From Streptomyces sp. NRRL B-1347 (lineage in GTDB: Bacteria > Actinomycetota > Actinomycetes > Streptomycetales > Streptomycetaceae), in the NCBI RefSeq assembly GCF_000720325.1, contig NZ_JOJM01000032.1, positions 1 through 64,000 on the forward strand: DNA of 64,000 nucleotides, in the 5' to 3' direction. How positions within the stretch are numbered: the first letter of the stretch is position 1; each line of letters opens with the position of its first letter. The notes under the pieces were generated by a model. The model did no database searches and was not told the origin of the DNA. It saw only the letters and a program-made list of their open reading frames with translations. This document shows positions 1 to 8,939 of this stretch, piece by piece. Both the position numbers and the translations under genes were made by a program.

Positions 1-1169
1 CCCGCGAGCACCGCACACGCACCCCCGCACCCCACCGCCGCGCCCACCACCACGAGCGCCGTCCGGCCCGCGGGCCACGCCGCCTCCCGCTCCCCGAACG
101 CCGGTGCCGCCGCCCCCGCCACGAACCACCCCACCGCGCACCCCGCGAGCACCGGCACCACCCCCGCCGCCCAGGTGAACGGCGACCCGGCCCCGGCTCC
201 CGGCACCGCCGCGAGCAGCGGGAACTCCGGAAGCAGCGGCGCCGCCTGCGCGCCGAGCGGCCCGACCACGGTCCCCGTACCGAGCACGAACCCGGGCCCG
301 AGCCCGTACGCCGCGCCCCACACCGCCGCGTTCGGCACCAGCGCGAGCGCGAGCAGGAGCACCGCGAACCGCCCCGACCACACCCCGGTGAGCCCCAGGA
401 ACGACTCCCGCACCAGGCCGCCGTGCAGCACGAGCGACACCCCGACGAGCAGCGCGCCCCCGCCCACGAGCACCACCGTCCCGGCGGTCGCCGCCCGGCC
501 CGCGGCGAGCACCCGTTCCCGTACGAAGAAGCGCCGGAACGCGGCGGGAAGCCGTTCCCACGCGCGCGTCACCGCCTCCGGCAGCGGCCCCCGGGGCCGC
601 CCGTGCGCCGCCCACACCCCCGAGCCCGCCGCCGCCACCGCGAGCACCGGCACGTGCCACGCCGCGCTCGGCCACGACGGCCGCAGCGCACCGCCCGCCG
701 CGTACAGCGTGGCCGCGAGCCCCACCAGGAGGTAGCCCGCGACCACGCCCCACCACGCCGCGCGCACCCCCATCGCGCGCCCCTCCGGATCGGCCGCGTC
801 CCGCGCGGCCCGGTGCAGCAGCCAGCACGGCAGCGCGAGCAGGAGCAGCGGCACCACCCCGACCGGCGCGGACGCCCCGGACAGCGTGTCGGTGCGGATC
901 AGCTCCGTGCCGTGCGCGAGCAGCCACAGCGCCGCCGCCACGTGCAGCGCGCCGTCGGGGCCGCTGTCCGGGTACGGCGAGCTGATCCACAGGACCATCA
1001 CCAGGACCGCGAGGGCGCCGAGCCCGAGGCCCGCCGCGATCGCCCCGCCAAGGACCCCCGTGGCGAACCCTGACGACCCGTCATGCGTCCGCCCCGCCAC
1101 GACGGACGGGTTCGGCTGCTCCTGCGGCGGCGGCCAGGAACCGGAGTCGGAGTCGGTGAGATGGGTCAC
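1..1169 (-). CDS. DUF6350 family integral membrane protein (partial, C-terminus off the left edge)
   Basis: Read on the minus strand, a frame opens at GTG 1169 and stays open to the window edge (389 codons, no stop), so the C-terminus is missing. The protein is almost all hydrophobic segments separated by short Arg/Gly-rich loops, and includes the stretches [16 protein letters not shown] and [14 protein letters not shown]. These are typical of the actinobacterial DUF6350 family, often labelled cell division protein PerM, which sits beside sucCD and the purN/purH genes in Streptomyces. The ATG at 1177 cannot be the start because it reads Met-Ala-Gly-stop in its frame. The upstream neighbour is divergent. 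Function is unknown; the PerM label is by family, not by anything visible here. Confidence 0.75.
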   Translation of the reverse strand, partial: MTHLTDSDSGSWPPPQEQPNPSVVAGRTHDGSSGFATGVLGGAIAAGLGLGALAVLVMVLWISSPYPDSGPDGALHVAAALWLLAHGTELIRTDTLSGASAPVGVVPLLLLALPCWLLHRAARDAADPEGRAMGVRAAWWGVVAGYLLVGLAATLYAAGGALRPSWPSAAWHVPVLAVAAAGSGVWAAHGRPRGPLPEAVTRAWERLPAAFRRFFVRERVLAAGRAATAGTVVLVGGGALLVGVSLVLHGGLVRESFLGLTGVWSGRFAVLLLALALVPNAAVWGAAYGLGPGFVLGTGTVVGPLGAQAAPLLPEFPLLAAVPGAGAGSPFTWAAGVVPVLAGCAVGWFVAGAAAPAFGEREAAWPAGRTALVVVGAAVGCGGACAVLA

Positions 1170-1199
1170 CCGGCCATGCTCCCAACGACACGCGCTTTC

Positions 1200-1216
1200 T
1201 TCGCGTAACACGCGAA
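1200..1216. promoter_or_regulatory. Inverted repeat between divergent genes (candidate operator)
   Basis: TTCGCG-TAACA-CGCGAA is a perfect 6-bp inverted repeat with a 5-base spacer. It lies in the 107-bp gap between the divergent DUF6350 gene and the helix-turn-helix/sigma-like gene. Because the downstream protein has an XRE-type DNA-binding domain, self-binding is possible, but that is inference. Confidence 0.4.
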
Positions 1217-1276
1217 TACCGGATGTGTCGCCCAAGATACGTTTATGTTCTTTTTCGTACGGCGGGACGGCCGGCC

Positions 1277-2425
1277 ATGACCCAGAGCCCGGCCTCCCCC
1301 AGCCTCTCGGCCCCGACCGAGCAGGGGGGACCCCCTTCGCTGCCGCCCCCCAAGGAGCGCCGCAGGCTGCGCGAGGCGAAGCCGCTGACCCAGGCCCAGC
1401 TCGCCGCGCTCGTGGGCGTCACCCGCGAGACCGTCCGCTCCTGGGAGTCCGGCCGCACGGAACCGCGCGGCAGCAGGCGCGCGGCCTACGCGAAGCTCCT
1501 GGCGTCCCTCGCGGAACCGGCGGCCCCGGCCGCCGCCGCCCCGGCCTGCGCAGCCTCGGCCCCCGCTGCTTCGACCGCGGCCGCTTCCTCAGCCGACGCG
1601 CTGGCGGAATCCGCCCTTCCGACCACCCCCGAAGAGGCCTTCGACACCCTCTGCGCCCGTACGGCCCCGGGCCTGCTCCGCCAGGCCTACGCCCTCACCG
1701 GCCACCGCGCCCTCGCCTCGGAGTCCGTGGAGCGCGCCTTCCAGCTCGCCTGGCAACGCTGGCCCGAGGTCGCCGTGGACCGCGACCCGGCGAGCTGGGT
1801 CCGCGCGGCCACGCACGAGTACGCGCTGTCCCCCTGGCACCGCTTCCGCCCCGGCCTGCGGCACCCGGACACGCCGCCCGCCGACGCCTCCGACCGCGCC
1901 GTCCTCGACGTCCTGCTCGGCCTGCCGCCCGCGCAGCGCCGCACCCTGATGCTCTACGACGGCGTCGGGCTCGACCTGCCCGAGACCGCCGCCGAGACGG
2001 AGGCCAGCACTCCGGCCGCGGCGGGACGGCTGCTCAGCGCCCGCGGGGCGATGGCCGAGCGGCTTTCGGACCTCGGCATCGCCGACCGGCCCGAGGCCCT
2101 GACCGAGCGGCTGACCGCGCTCGGCCGCGCGGAGCGGCTCGCCGTCCCGCGACCGGCCCGCGTCCGCACCGCCAGCGAGCGCCGCGCCCGTCTGTGGACC
2201 CGTGCCGCCATCGCCTTCACCGCGCTGATCGTCACCGCCACCGCCCTGACCCTGCGCACGGCCCCCACCCGCTACGAACCGCCCGTGCCCGCGGGCAAGG
2301 CCATCAGCGGCGTCCCTCCGAGGATGGGCCCGGGCCCCCTGACCCCCGAGGACGAGACCCTCAAACAGAAGCTCCGGTCGGCCCCGAACCCCGGCCCCGA
2401 CCGGCTGACCCCCCAGGCGTACTAG
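1277..2425 (+). CDS. Hybrid protein: XRE-type helix-turn-helix, sigma-factor-like region, C-terminal membrane segment
   Basis: A 382-residue protein. Residues 26-75 form an XRE-like helix-turn-helix ([20 protein letters not shown]). An Ala-rich linker spans 78-112. Residues 118-235 resemble ECF sigma regions 2 and 4: the [19 protein letters not shown] helix, [11 protein letters not shown], then [21 protein letters not shown] single transmembrane helix lies at about 308-325 and is followed by a short polar, Pro-rich tail of about 55 residues. The start at ATG 1277 was preferred to an ATG 54 bases upstream because it puts the conserved part near the N-terminus and has GGCGGGACGG before it. The gene converges on sucD, with a hairpin between them. 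It could be a membrane-tethered regulator; the sigma-like part may not bind RNA polymerase. The domain assignments are by eye. Confidence 0.7.
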   Translation: MTQSPASPSLSAPTEQGGPPSLPPPKERRRLREAKPLTQAQLAALVGVTRETVRSWESGRTEPRGSRRAAYAKLLASLAEPAAPAAAAPACAASAPAASTAAASSADALAESALPTTPEEAFDTLCARTAPGLLRQAYALTGHRALASESVERAFQLAWQRWPEVAVDRDPASWVRAATHEYALSPWHRFRPGLRHPDTPPADASDRAVLDVLLGLPPAQRRTLMLYDGVGLDLPETAAETEASTPAAAGRLLSARGAMAERLSDLGIADRPEALTERLTALGRAERLAVPRPARVRTASERRARLWTRAAIAFTALIVTATALTLRTAPTRYEPPVPAGKAISGVPPRMGPGPLTPEDETLKQKLRSAPNPGPDRLTPQAY

Positions 2426-2440
2426 CGTCGCGGAACACGG

Positions 2441-2479
2441 AAGCGGGCCCGCACCCAGATTCTGGGTGCGGGCCCGCTT
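2441..2479. terminator. Bidirectional terminator hairpin
   Basis: A perfect 19-bp inverted repeat (arms 2441-2459 and 2461-2479) with a single central T. It lies 15 bases after the hybrid regulator stop and 16 bases beyond the sucD stop, so it can end transcription from both converging genes. Its core GGGCCCGCACCC recurs in the hairpin at 21548-21592. Confidence 0.9.
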
Positions 2480-2495
2480 CGCAGGACCGTGGAGG

Positions 2496-3380
2496 TCAGC
2501 CGGCCAGGATCGCCCGGGCCAGCTTCGCCGTCTCGGTGGGGGTCTTGCCGACCTTCACCCCGGCGGCCTCGAGGGCCTCCTTCTTCGCGGCGGCCGTGCC
2601 GGAGGAGCCGGAGACGATGGCGCCGGCGTGGCCCATCGTCTTGCCCTCGGGCGCGGTGAAGCCCGCGACGTAGCCGACGACCGGCTTGGTCACGTTGGCC
2701 TTGATGTAGTCCGCCGCACGCTCCTCGGCGTCGCCGCCGATCTCACCGATCATCACGATCAGGTCGGTGTCGGGGTCGGCCTCGAACGCGGCCAGGGCGT
2801 CGATGTGCGTCGTACCGATGACCGGGTCGCCACCGATGCCGACGGCCGACGAGAAGCCGATGTCGCGCAGCTCGTACATCATCTGGTACGTGAGCGTGCC
2901 GGACTTCGAGACCAGGCCGATGCGGCCCGGCTTCGTGATGTCGCCCGGGATGATGCCCGCGTTCGACTGACCGGGGGTGATCAGACCCGGGCAGTTCGGA
3001 CCGATGATCCGCGTCGTGTTGCCCTTCTCCACGGCGTACGCGTAGAACGCGGCGGAGTCGTGGACGGCGATGCCCTCGGTGATGACGACCGCGAGCGGGA
3101 TCTCGGCGTCGATGGCCTCGACGACGGCGGCCTTCGCGAAGGCCGGGGGCACGAAGAGGACGGAGACGTTGGCGCCCGTCTTCTCCATCGCCTCGGCGAC
3201 GGTGCCGAAGACCGGGATCTCGGTGCCGTCGATGTCGACCGTGGTGCCCGCCTTGCGCGGGTTCACGCCGCCGACGATGTTCGTGCCGTCACCCAGCATG
3301 AGCTTGGTGTGCTTCATGCCCGTGGCACCGGTCATGCCCTGGACGATGACCTTGGAGTCCTTGTTGAGGAAAATAGCCAT
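2496..3380 (-). CDS. sucD: Succinyl-CoA synthetase (ADP-forming) alpha subunit
   Basis: SucD binds CoA and carries the phosphohistidine intermediate in the TCA-cycle step succinyl-CoA + Pi + NDP = succinate + CoA + NTP. The 294-residue product has the usual family length. The N-terminal CoA-binding Rossmann domain begins [20 protein letters not shown], followed by [12 protein letters not shown] around 127-138. The ligase half contains the active-site loop [11 protein letters not shown], placing the phosphorylated His at about 251. It lies 21 bases downstream of sucC in the same operon. Every signature residue I looked for is present. Confidence 0.97.
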   Translation of the reverse strand: MAIFLNKDSKVIVQGMTGATGMKHTKLMLGDGTNIVGGVNPRKAGTTVDIDGTEIPVFGTVAEAMEKTGANVSVLFVPPAFAKAAVVEAIDAEIPLAVVITEGIAVHDSAAFYAYAVEKGNTTRIIGPNCPGLITPGQSNAGIIPGDITKPGRIGLVSKSGTLTYQMMYELRDIGFSSAVGIGGDPVIGTTHIDALAAFEADPDTDLIVMIGEIGGDAEERAADYIKANVTKPVVGYVAGFTAPEGKTMGHAGAIVSGSSGTAAAKKEALEAAGVKVGKTPTETAKLARAILAG

Positions 3381-3401
3381 GGCTGTTTGGTCCCTCGTCC
3401 C

Positions 3402-4580
3402 TTACTTCGCAGCCGCGAGCTCGGCGGCCTTGTCGGCCGCGCCGTCCATGGTGTCCACACGCTGCACCAGCGGGTGGTTGGCGTCGGAGAGGATCTTGCG
3501 ACCCAGCTCGGCGTTGTTGCCGTCGAGGCGGACGACGAGCGGCTTCTCCACCTTCTCGCCCTTCTCCTCGAGGAGCTTGAGCGCCTGGACGATGCCGTTG
3601 GCGACCTCGTCACAGGCGGTGATGCCGCCGAAGACGTTGACGAAGACGGACTTGACCGCCGGGTCGCCGAGGATGATCTCCAGGCCGTTCGCCATCACCT
3701 GGGCGGAGGCGCCGCCGCCGATGTCGAGGAAGTTGGCCGGCTTCACGCCGCCGTGGTTCTCACCGGCGTACGCGACGACGTCGAGGGTCGACATGACCAG
3801 ACCCGCGCCGTTGCCGATGATGCCGACCTCGCCGTCGAGCTTGACGTAGTTGAGGTCCTTGGCCTTGGCGGCAGCCTCGAGCGGGTCGGCTGCCTCCTTG
3901 TCCTCGAGGGCCTCGTGCTCCGGCTGGCGGAAGTCGGCGTTGGCGTCCAGGGACACCTTGCCGTCCAGGGCCAGGATGTCGCCGGAGGCGACCTTGGCCA
4001 GCGGGTTGACCTCGACGAGGAGGGCGTCCTCCTTGAGGAAGGTCTCCCACAGCGTCACCAGGACGTCGGCGACCTTGTCCGCGACCTCGGCCGGGAACTT
4101 CGCCGCCTCGACGATCTCCCGCGCCTTCTCCGGGGTCACGCCCTTGTTGGCGTCGATCGGGGTCTTGGCGACGGCCTCCGGGCGGGTGGCCGCCACCTCC
4201 TCGATGTCCATGCCGCCCTCGACGGAGGCGATGGAGAGGAAGGTGCGGTTGGTGCGGTCCAGGAGGAAGGAGACGTAGTACTCCTCCACGATCTCCGGGG
4301 CCGTCTCGGCGATCATCACCTTGTGGACCGTGTGGCCCTTGATGTCCATGCCGAGGATGTCCGTCGCGCGAGCGACGGCCTCGTCCGGCGTCGCCGCCAG
4401 CTTCACGCCGCCGGCCTTGCCGCGGCCACCAACCTTCACCTGCGCCTTCACGACCGATTTGCCGCCAAGGCGCTCAGTCGCCGCGCGCGCCGCCTCAGGC
4501 GTGTCGATGACTTCACCGGCCAGCACCGGTACACCGTGCTTGGCGAAGAGGTCCCTCGCCTGGTACTCGAACAGGTCCAC
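3402..4580 (-). CDS. sucC: Succinyl-CoA synthetase (ADP-forming) beta subunit
   Basis: SucC supplies the ATP-grasp nucleotide site and the succinate site of succinyl-CoA synthetase. I start it at GTG 4580 ([16 protein letters not shown]), preceded by AAAGGGACGG. A longer in-frame extension up to 4724 is rejected because its 48 residues look unlike any SucC. The resulting 392 residues match the family. [12 protein letters not shown] near residue 50 belongs to the ATP-grasp domain, and the C-terminal ligase half has [17 protein letters not shown]. It is the first gene of the sucCD operon, with a Crp-like palindrome about 210 bp upstream. Confidence 0.96.
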   Translation of the reverse strand: MDLFEYQARDLFAKHGVPVLAGEVIDTPEAARAATERLGGKSVVKAQVKVGGRGKAGGVKLAATPDEAVARATDILGMDIKGHTVHKVMIAETAPEIVEEYYVSFLLDRTNRTFLSIASVEGGMDIEEVAATRPEAVAKTPIDANKGVTPEKAREIVEAAKFPAEVADKVADVLVTLWETFLKEDALLVEVNPLAKVASGDILALDGKVSLDANADFRQPEHEALEDKEAADPLEAAAKAKDLNYVKLDGEVGIIGNGAGLVMSTLDVVAYAGENHGGVKPANFLDIGGGASAQVMANGLEIILGDPAVKSVFVNVFGGITACDEVANGIVQALKLLEEKGEKVEKPLVVRLDGNNAELGRKILSDANHPLVQRVDTMDGAADKAAELAAAK

Positions 4581-5010
4581 GCGCGTCCGTCCCTTTTCAG
4601 TGATCTCGCGCCGCTGTCGCTTAGCGGCTTCAGTCTCTGCGTGCTCTGCGTGGGCGTGCCGCGAAGGGCAACGTGACTGCGCTGTCACAAGGGAGGCGTA
4701 GCCGAAGAGTCCGGTACGCGGCATGTCCGTCTCGCAGGTTATCGCCGTGGGACCTGCGTCCCTAAATCGCAGATCACATTTGCGCGGTGATGACGGTCAC
4801 AGATCGTGCCCGACGTGGTAGGCGGGCGGGCCGCGAGCGGCCCTTCGGCGCGGTCCCTCACGGCCTCCGGGCCCCGGCGGGCCCCGCCGGTGACGCTCTC
4901 GACGGACCCCACCCGTTCGCTCCCGCGATCAGTCGCCGCACGGCGCGCCGCCCTCGCGAGGGCCCGGACACCGCCGCTCGCCGTCCCGCCCGCGAAGGCC
5001 GCACGACCCG
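4581..5010. other. Intergenic region upstream of sucC, downstream of the VWA gene
   Basis: These 430 bases hold the sucC leader and promoter region. The stretch around 4765-4785 is A/T-richer than its surroundings, and the Crp-like site at 4787-4800 lies in it. Frames that open across it have no family resemblance and no ribosome-binding site, so I see no gene. Confidence 0.5.
4787..4800. promoter_or_regulatory. Crp-like palindrome upstream of sucC
   Basis: GTGA-TGACGG-TCAC is a perfect 4+4 palindrome with a 6-base spacer. It fits the GTG(N)nCAC half-sites of Streptomyces Crp and enterobacterial CRP. It lies about 210 bp before the sucC start codon. Confidence 0.45.
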
Positions 5011-6423
5011 TTACCGAGGAGTACTACTCCGGTCCGGTACGGGCAGAGGGCGGCGCTCGATCGCGGCGGCCATCACTTCGGGGAAGTGGTCGGGGGTGCA
5101 GGCGAACGCCGGAGCGCCGAGGGCGGCGAGCGCGGCCGCGTGGTCGTGGTCGTACGCGGGCGCCCCCTCGTCGGACAGCGCGAGCAGCGTCACGAACTGC
5201 ACTCCGGAGGCCTTCATCGCCGCGACCCGCTTCAGCATCTCGTTCCGTATCCCGCCCTCGTACAGGTCCGAGATCAGGACCACGACCGTGTCGGCGGGGC
5301 GGGCTATGCGCGACTGGCAGTACGCGAGCGCCCTGTTGATGTCGGTGCCGCCGCCGAGCTGCGTGCCGAAGAGCACCTCCACGGGGTCGTCGAGCTGGTC
5401 CGTCAGATCGACGACGCTGGTGTCGAACACCACGAGCCGCGTGCTGATCGACCGCATGGACGCGAGGACCGCGCCGAACACCGAGGCGTAGACGACGGAC
5501 GCCGCCATCGAACCGGACTGGTCGACGCAGAGGATGACGTCCTTCTTCACCGCCTGCGAGGCCCGCCCGTACCCGACGAGGCGCTCGGGGACCACCGTCC
5601 TGTACTCGGGCAGGTAGTGCTTGAGGTTGGCCGCGATCGTGCGGTTCCAGTCGATGTCGTGGTGGCGGGGCCTGCGCACCCGCGCGCTGCGGTCGAGCGC
5701 GCCGGTGAGCGTGGCGCGGGTGCGGGTCGCGAGCCGCTTCTCCAGGTCGTCGACGACCTTGCGCACGACGGCTCTCGCGGTGTCCTTCGTCTCCTCCGGC
5801 ATCGCCTGGTTCAGCGAGAGCAGCGTGCCGACCAGGTGGACGTCCGCCTCCACCGCCTCCAGCATCTCCGGCTCCAGGAGCAGCGCGGAGAGCCCGAGGC
5901 GGTCGATCGCGTCGCGCTGCATGACCTGCACGACGGACGACGGGAAGTACGTCCGGATGTCACCGAGCCACCGCGCGACCGACGGCGCCGACGCCCCGAG
6001 CCCCGCCGCACGCGCCTGCCCCCGGTCCTTCCCGCGCCCACCGCCCCCGTACAGCGAGGACAGCGCCCCGTCCATCGCGGCGTCCCGCCCGGTCAGCGCG
6101 CGGCCGGTGCCGTCCGGCCCGTCCCCGCCGAGCACGAGCCGCCACCGCCGCAGCCGCTCGTCGCCCGCCACACCAGCCGGGCCCGCCACACCAGCCGGGC
6201 CCGTCACACCACCCGTGCCTGTCACACCACCCGTGCCTGTCACACCAGCCGTGCCCGCCACGCCAGCCGCGCCCGCCACACCACCCGTGCCTGTCACACC
6301 ACCCGTGCCCGCCACGCCAGCCGCGCCCGCCACACCACCCGTGCCTGTCACACCACCCGCGCCTGTCACACCAGCCGTTCCCGTCACGCCAGCCGCGCCC
6401 GCCACACCACCCGCGCCCGTCAT
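5011..6423 (-). CDS. VWA-domain (CoxE-like) protein with an N-terminal hexapeptide repeat tract
   Basis: A 470-residue cytosolic protein. Residues 2-85 are fourteen hexapeptides of the form (T/A)G(A/T/P)(G/A)GV, placing Gly at every third position. The conserved part starts at DERLRRWRLVLGGD. The C-terminal von Willebrand A domain (about 295-450) has a complete metal site: D301-x-S303-x-S305, T360 in GGGTDINRAL, and D386 in LISDLYEGG. Such VWA proteins work with MoxR ATPases as metal-dependent adaptors in assembly or remodelling of other proteins. Its ATG overlaps the DUF5682 stop by four bases (ATGA), so the two are translationally coupled. The repeat tract appears to be inserted between the start codon and the family core, which is odd. 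The partner substrate is unknown. Confidence 0.88.
   Translation of the reverse strand: MTGAGGVAGAAGVTGTAGVTGAGGVTGTGGVAGAAGVAGTGGVTGTGGVAGAAGVAGTAGVTGTGGVTGTGGVTGPAGVAGPAGVAGDERLRRWRLVLGGDGPDGTGRALTGRDAAMDGALSSLYGGGGRGKDRGQARAAGLGASAPSVARWLGDIRTYFPSSVVQVMQRDAIDRLGLSALLLEPEMLEAVEADVHLVGTLLSLNQAMPEETKDTARAVVRKVVDDLEKRLATRTRATLTGALDRSARVRRPRHHDIDWNRTIAANLKHYLPEYRTVVPERLVGYGRASQAVKKDVILCVDQSGSMAASVVYASVFGAVLASMRSISTRLVVFDTSVVDLTDQLDDPVEVLFGTQLGGGTDINRALAYCQSRIARPADTVVVLISDLYEGGIRNEMLKRVAAMKASGVQFVTLLALSDEGAPAYDHDHAAALAALGAPAFACTPDHFPEVMAAAIERRPLPVPDRSSTPR
6163..6420. repeat. 18-bp minisatellite, 14 copies, inside the VWA gene
   Basis: Fourteen back-to-back 18-base units vary at only a few positions (plus-strand unit GCCCGCCACACCAGCCGG and variants). 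The unit is a multiple of three, so copy-number change would keep the frame and add or remove hexapeptides at the VWA N-terminus. Confidence 0.95.
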
Positions 6424-8939
6424 CGGGTCACCCCCACGAGGCCGCTGTCCCGCACAGCCGTGGCCCGGCTACCGCCGGAGCCGCTGCCGCGGCCGTCACC
6501 ACGGCCGCCGCCCCAGCCCGTGTCACCGTCACCGTCGTCGGCACTCCCGTACACCACACCACCGCCTTCGAGTCGATCGTCCGCTCCTCCGGCCCCGCCC
6601 CTGCCGCCCCCGAGCCCCAGCAACAGCCCCAGCACGGGCAGGACCGCGTCCGCCCGCTCCCGGTCGAGCTCCTGGGCGAACCCGGGCACCCCCGCGGCGA
6701 CCGCCGCGGCCCCGCCCCGCCCGGGCCCCCGCCGCACCAGCTCGCCGAGCGTGCGCCGCACCCCCGCCTCGTACGCGGAGAACGTCCGCCGCAGCAGCGG
6801 CAGCACGTCGACGAACGCCTCGGCCGACACCCCCGTGAGCCACTGGTCGACGAGCCCGAGCAGCCGCTCGTCGTGCACCAGCAGCATCCCGCCGCCCGCG
6901 CCCCCGCCGACGAACCCCTCGATCCACGCGGCCGCCTCCCCCGGCTCGCTCCCCCGCGACAGAGCGAGCCCCATCAACCGCGCGGCCTCCCCCTCCGCCA
7001 GCACCCCGTCATCCATCAACAACCGAGCACACCGCCCCCGGACACCCCCGACGACCCGCTCCCCCTCAGCGATCCCCCGCAACACCCGAAGCCAACGCGC
7101 CCGAAGACCACCACGAGCGATCTCCGCTGAGGGGTGGGCACAGCTCCCGTCGCCCAGCACCGTGTCACCGCCCCCGGGCTCAGCCGCGGCCGAACCCCCC
7201 AGCGACCCCAGCAACCCCACAGCCCCATGCACCGCGTCCACGCGGCCCCTCATCCGCTCGGCCGCCTCCGCGTCAAGCCCCACACAGGCCGACGGCAACC
7301 CCACGCACACCCGCTCCGCGAGCCCGAGCGCCACCTCCCCCAACGCCCCGGTGTCCGTGCCCCGCACGTCCCCGTACCGCAGCGACCGCACCAGCGCGGG
7401 CAGCGCCTCCGCCAGACGGCCCACGTCCGCGTCCAGGGCCGCCCGGTCGGCGAGCACCCGCATCACCACCGGCAGGGCCGACGGCAGCTCGGCCAGCAGG
7501 CACCGCTCCGCCAGGGCCGTGACGTCGGCGAGGGCCTCCGCACCCACGGCGTCCGCCCGCGCCTTGGCGGTCGCCGCGGCCGCGACCGTCGTGCCCCACA
7601 CCCCGGCCTCGGCGACCCGCACCGACAGCTCCGGCTCCCACCGCAGCCGCCAGGTCTCCCGGAACGTGCCGGTGCTGCCGCGCGCCTGAGCCTGCTCGCC
7701 CCAGCCGACGCCGAGCAGCCGCAGCCGGTGCAGGAGCCTGCTGCGCGCCGCGTCGGTCTCCTTGCGCAGGTCGAGCTCCACCTCGCGCTCCAGCGCCTCC
7801 GGCTTGAACCGCAGCTTGCGCTGGAGGCGGCTGAGGTCCCGCTGCAACGGCACGGCAGGGGCGGACTCCGGCACTTCGCCGAGCACGTCGCCGACGACGA
7901 GCCTGTCGTGCACCAGGGCGAGGGGCACGTCCGAGCCGTCGCACATCACGGCCCGCACCGCGTCCAGCGTCTCGGTGAGCCCGGCAAGGGGCCGCCCGCG
8001 CATCGCCGCGAGCGTGTCGGCGAGCCGCACCGCCTCGATGACGTGCGCGGACGACACGATCCTGCCCTCCTCCCTGAGCAGCATCGCGACCCTGGTCAGC
8101 CAGCGCTCGACGGGCCGGTCGGGCGCGCCGAACAGATGGCCGTACCAGCCGGGCGAGTCGATGCCCGCGCCGTACCCGCTCGTACGGGCGAGGCGGCGGT
8201 GCGTCCAGGGCACCCACGTCATGTCGACCTTGACCTTCGGCAGGCCCTTGAGCAGGGCCCGGTCCGCGGCCACGGTCGTCCGCTGCCGCAGCGCGGGCAC
8301 GTGCCAGGCCCCGCAGACCACGGCGACGCCCTCGGCCCCGAACTCCCGCTGTGCCGCCCGCACTTGCAGCCGCATGTACGCCTCACGCAGCAGGTCCCGG
8401 CCCTCGCCGTCGCCGCCCGGGGTCTCGCGCAGCGCCCCCATGGCCTCGCCGAGCGCCTCGAACGGGGCGAACGGGTCGGCGCCCGCCCCCCGGTGCTCGA
8501 CCACGTCCTCCCACCAGCGCTCCGGGTCGTCGTACCCCGCGGCCCCGGCGAGCGTGCCGATGGGGTCGCCCCTGCCGGGGCCCGGCTCCTCCTCGCGGCG
8601 CGCGAGCGTGTGCGCGGCCGGGAGGTCCATGAACCGCACCGGCACCCCGCGCCGCACGGCCCACCGGATCGCCACCCACTCCGGCGAGAACTCCGCGAGC
8701 GGCCAGAACGCCGACCGGCCCGGCTCGTCCACCACGTGCGCGAGCAGGGCGACCGGCGGCCGCATGTCCGCGTCGACGGCGAGCCGTACGAGGTCGTCGG
8801 CCTCCGGCGGGCCCTCGATCAGGAGCACCCGCGGAGCCGCGGCGTCGAGCGCGGCCCGCACCGCGCGCGCGGAGCCGGGACCGTGGTGCCGCACCCCGAG
8901 CAGCAGCGGCCCGCCGGCCCTTTCCGTGGCGGTCGTCAT
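6420..8939 (-). CDS. DUF5682 family protein
   Basis: An 839-residue protein of unknown function. The N-terminal half has features of the EreA/ChaN/TraB hydrolase-like fold: HHGPGSA at 18-24, VLLIEGPPEADDL at 38-50, and GAWH at 210-213 at the end of a hydrophobic strand. The C-terminal half is helical and Ala/Leu/Arg-rich, without recognisable motifs. I start it at ATG 8939, which overlaps the MoxR stop by four bases; its own stop overlaps the VWA start the same way. Tight coupling to a MoxR ATPase and a VWA protein suggests one complex. The fold match is my reading of motifs; DUF5682 has no established activity that I know of. Confidence 0.85.
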   Translation of the reverse strand: MTTATERAGGPLLLGVRHHGPGSARAVRAALDAAAPRVLLIEGPPEADDLVRLAVDADMRPPVALLAHVVDEPGRSAFWPLAEFSPEWVAIRWAVRRGVPVRFMDLPAAHTLARREEEPGPGRGDPIGTLAGAAGYDDPERWWEDVVEHRGAGADPFAPFEALGEAMGALRETPGGDGEGRDLLREAYMRLQVRAAQREFGAEGVAVVCGAWHVPALRQRTTVAADRALLKGLPKVKVDMTWVPWTHRRLARTSGYGAGIDSPGWYGHLFGAPDRPVERWLTRVAMLLREEGRIVSSAHVIEAVRLADTLAAMRGRPLAGLTETLDAVRAVMCDGSDVPLALVHDRLVVGDVLGEVPESAPAVPLQRDLSRLQRKLRFKPEALEREVELDLRKETDAARSRLLHRLRLLGVGWGEQAQARGSTGTFRETWRLRWEPELSVRVAEAGVWGTTVAAAATAKARADAVGAEALADVTALAERCLLAELPSALPVVMRVLADRAALDADVGRLAEALPALVRSLRYGDVRGTDTGALGEVALGLAERVCVGLPSACVGLDAEAAERMRGRVDAVHGAVGLLGSLGGSAAAEPGGGDTVLGDGSCAHPSAEIARGGLRARWLRVLRGIAEGERVVGGVRGRCARLLMDDGVLAEGEAARLMGLALSRGSEPGEAAAWIEGFVGGGAGGGMLLVHDERLLGLVDQWLTGVSAEAFVDVLPLLRRTFSAYEAGVRRTLGELVRRGPGRGGAAAVAAGVPGFAQELDRERADAVLPVLGLLLGLGGGRGGAGGADDRLEGGGVVYGSADDGDGDTGWGGGRGDGRGSGSGGSRATAVRDSGLVGVTR

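Noticed and set aside
2466..4676. A 736-codon plus-strand frame opposite sucCD
   Set aside because: Antisense shadow of two textbook genes; composition is Arg/Asp/Val/Leu noise.
4580..4724. N-terminal extension of SucC from ATG 4724
   Set aside because: The extra 48 residues have no counterpart in SucC, and GTG 4580 has a good ribosome-binding site.
6163..6420. CRISPR-like array
   Set aside because: The 18-bp units are head to tail without spacers and are coding; this is a minisatellite.
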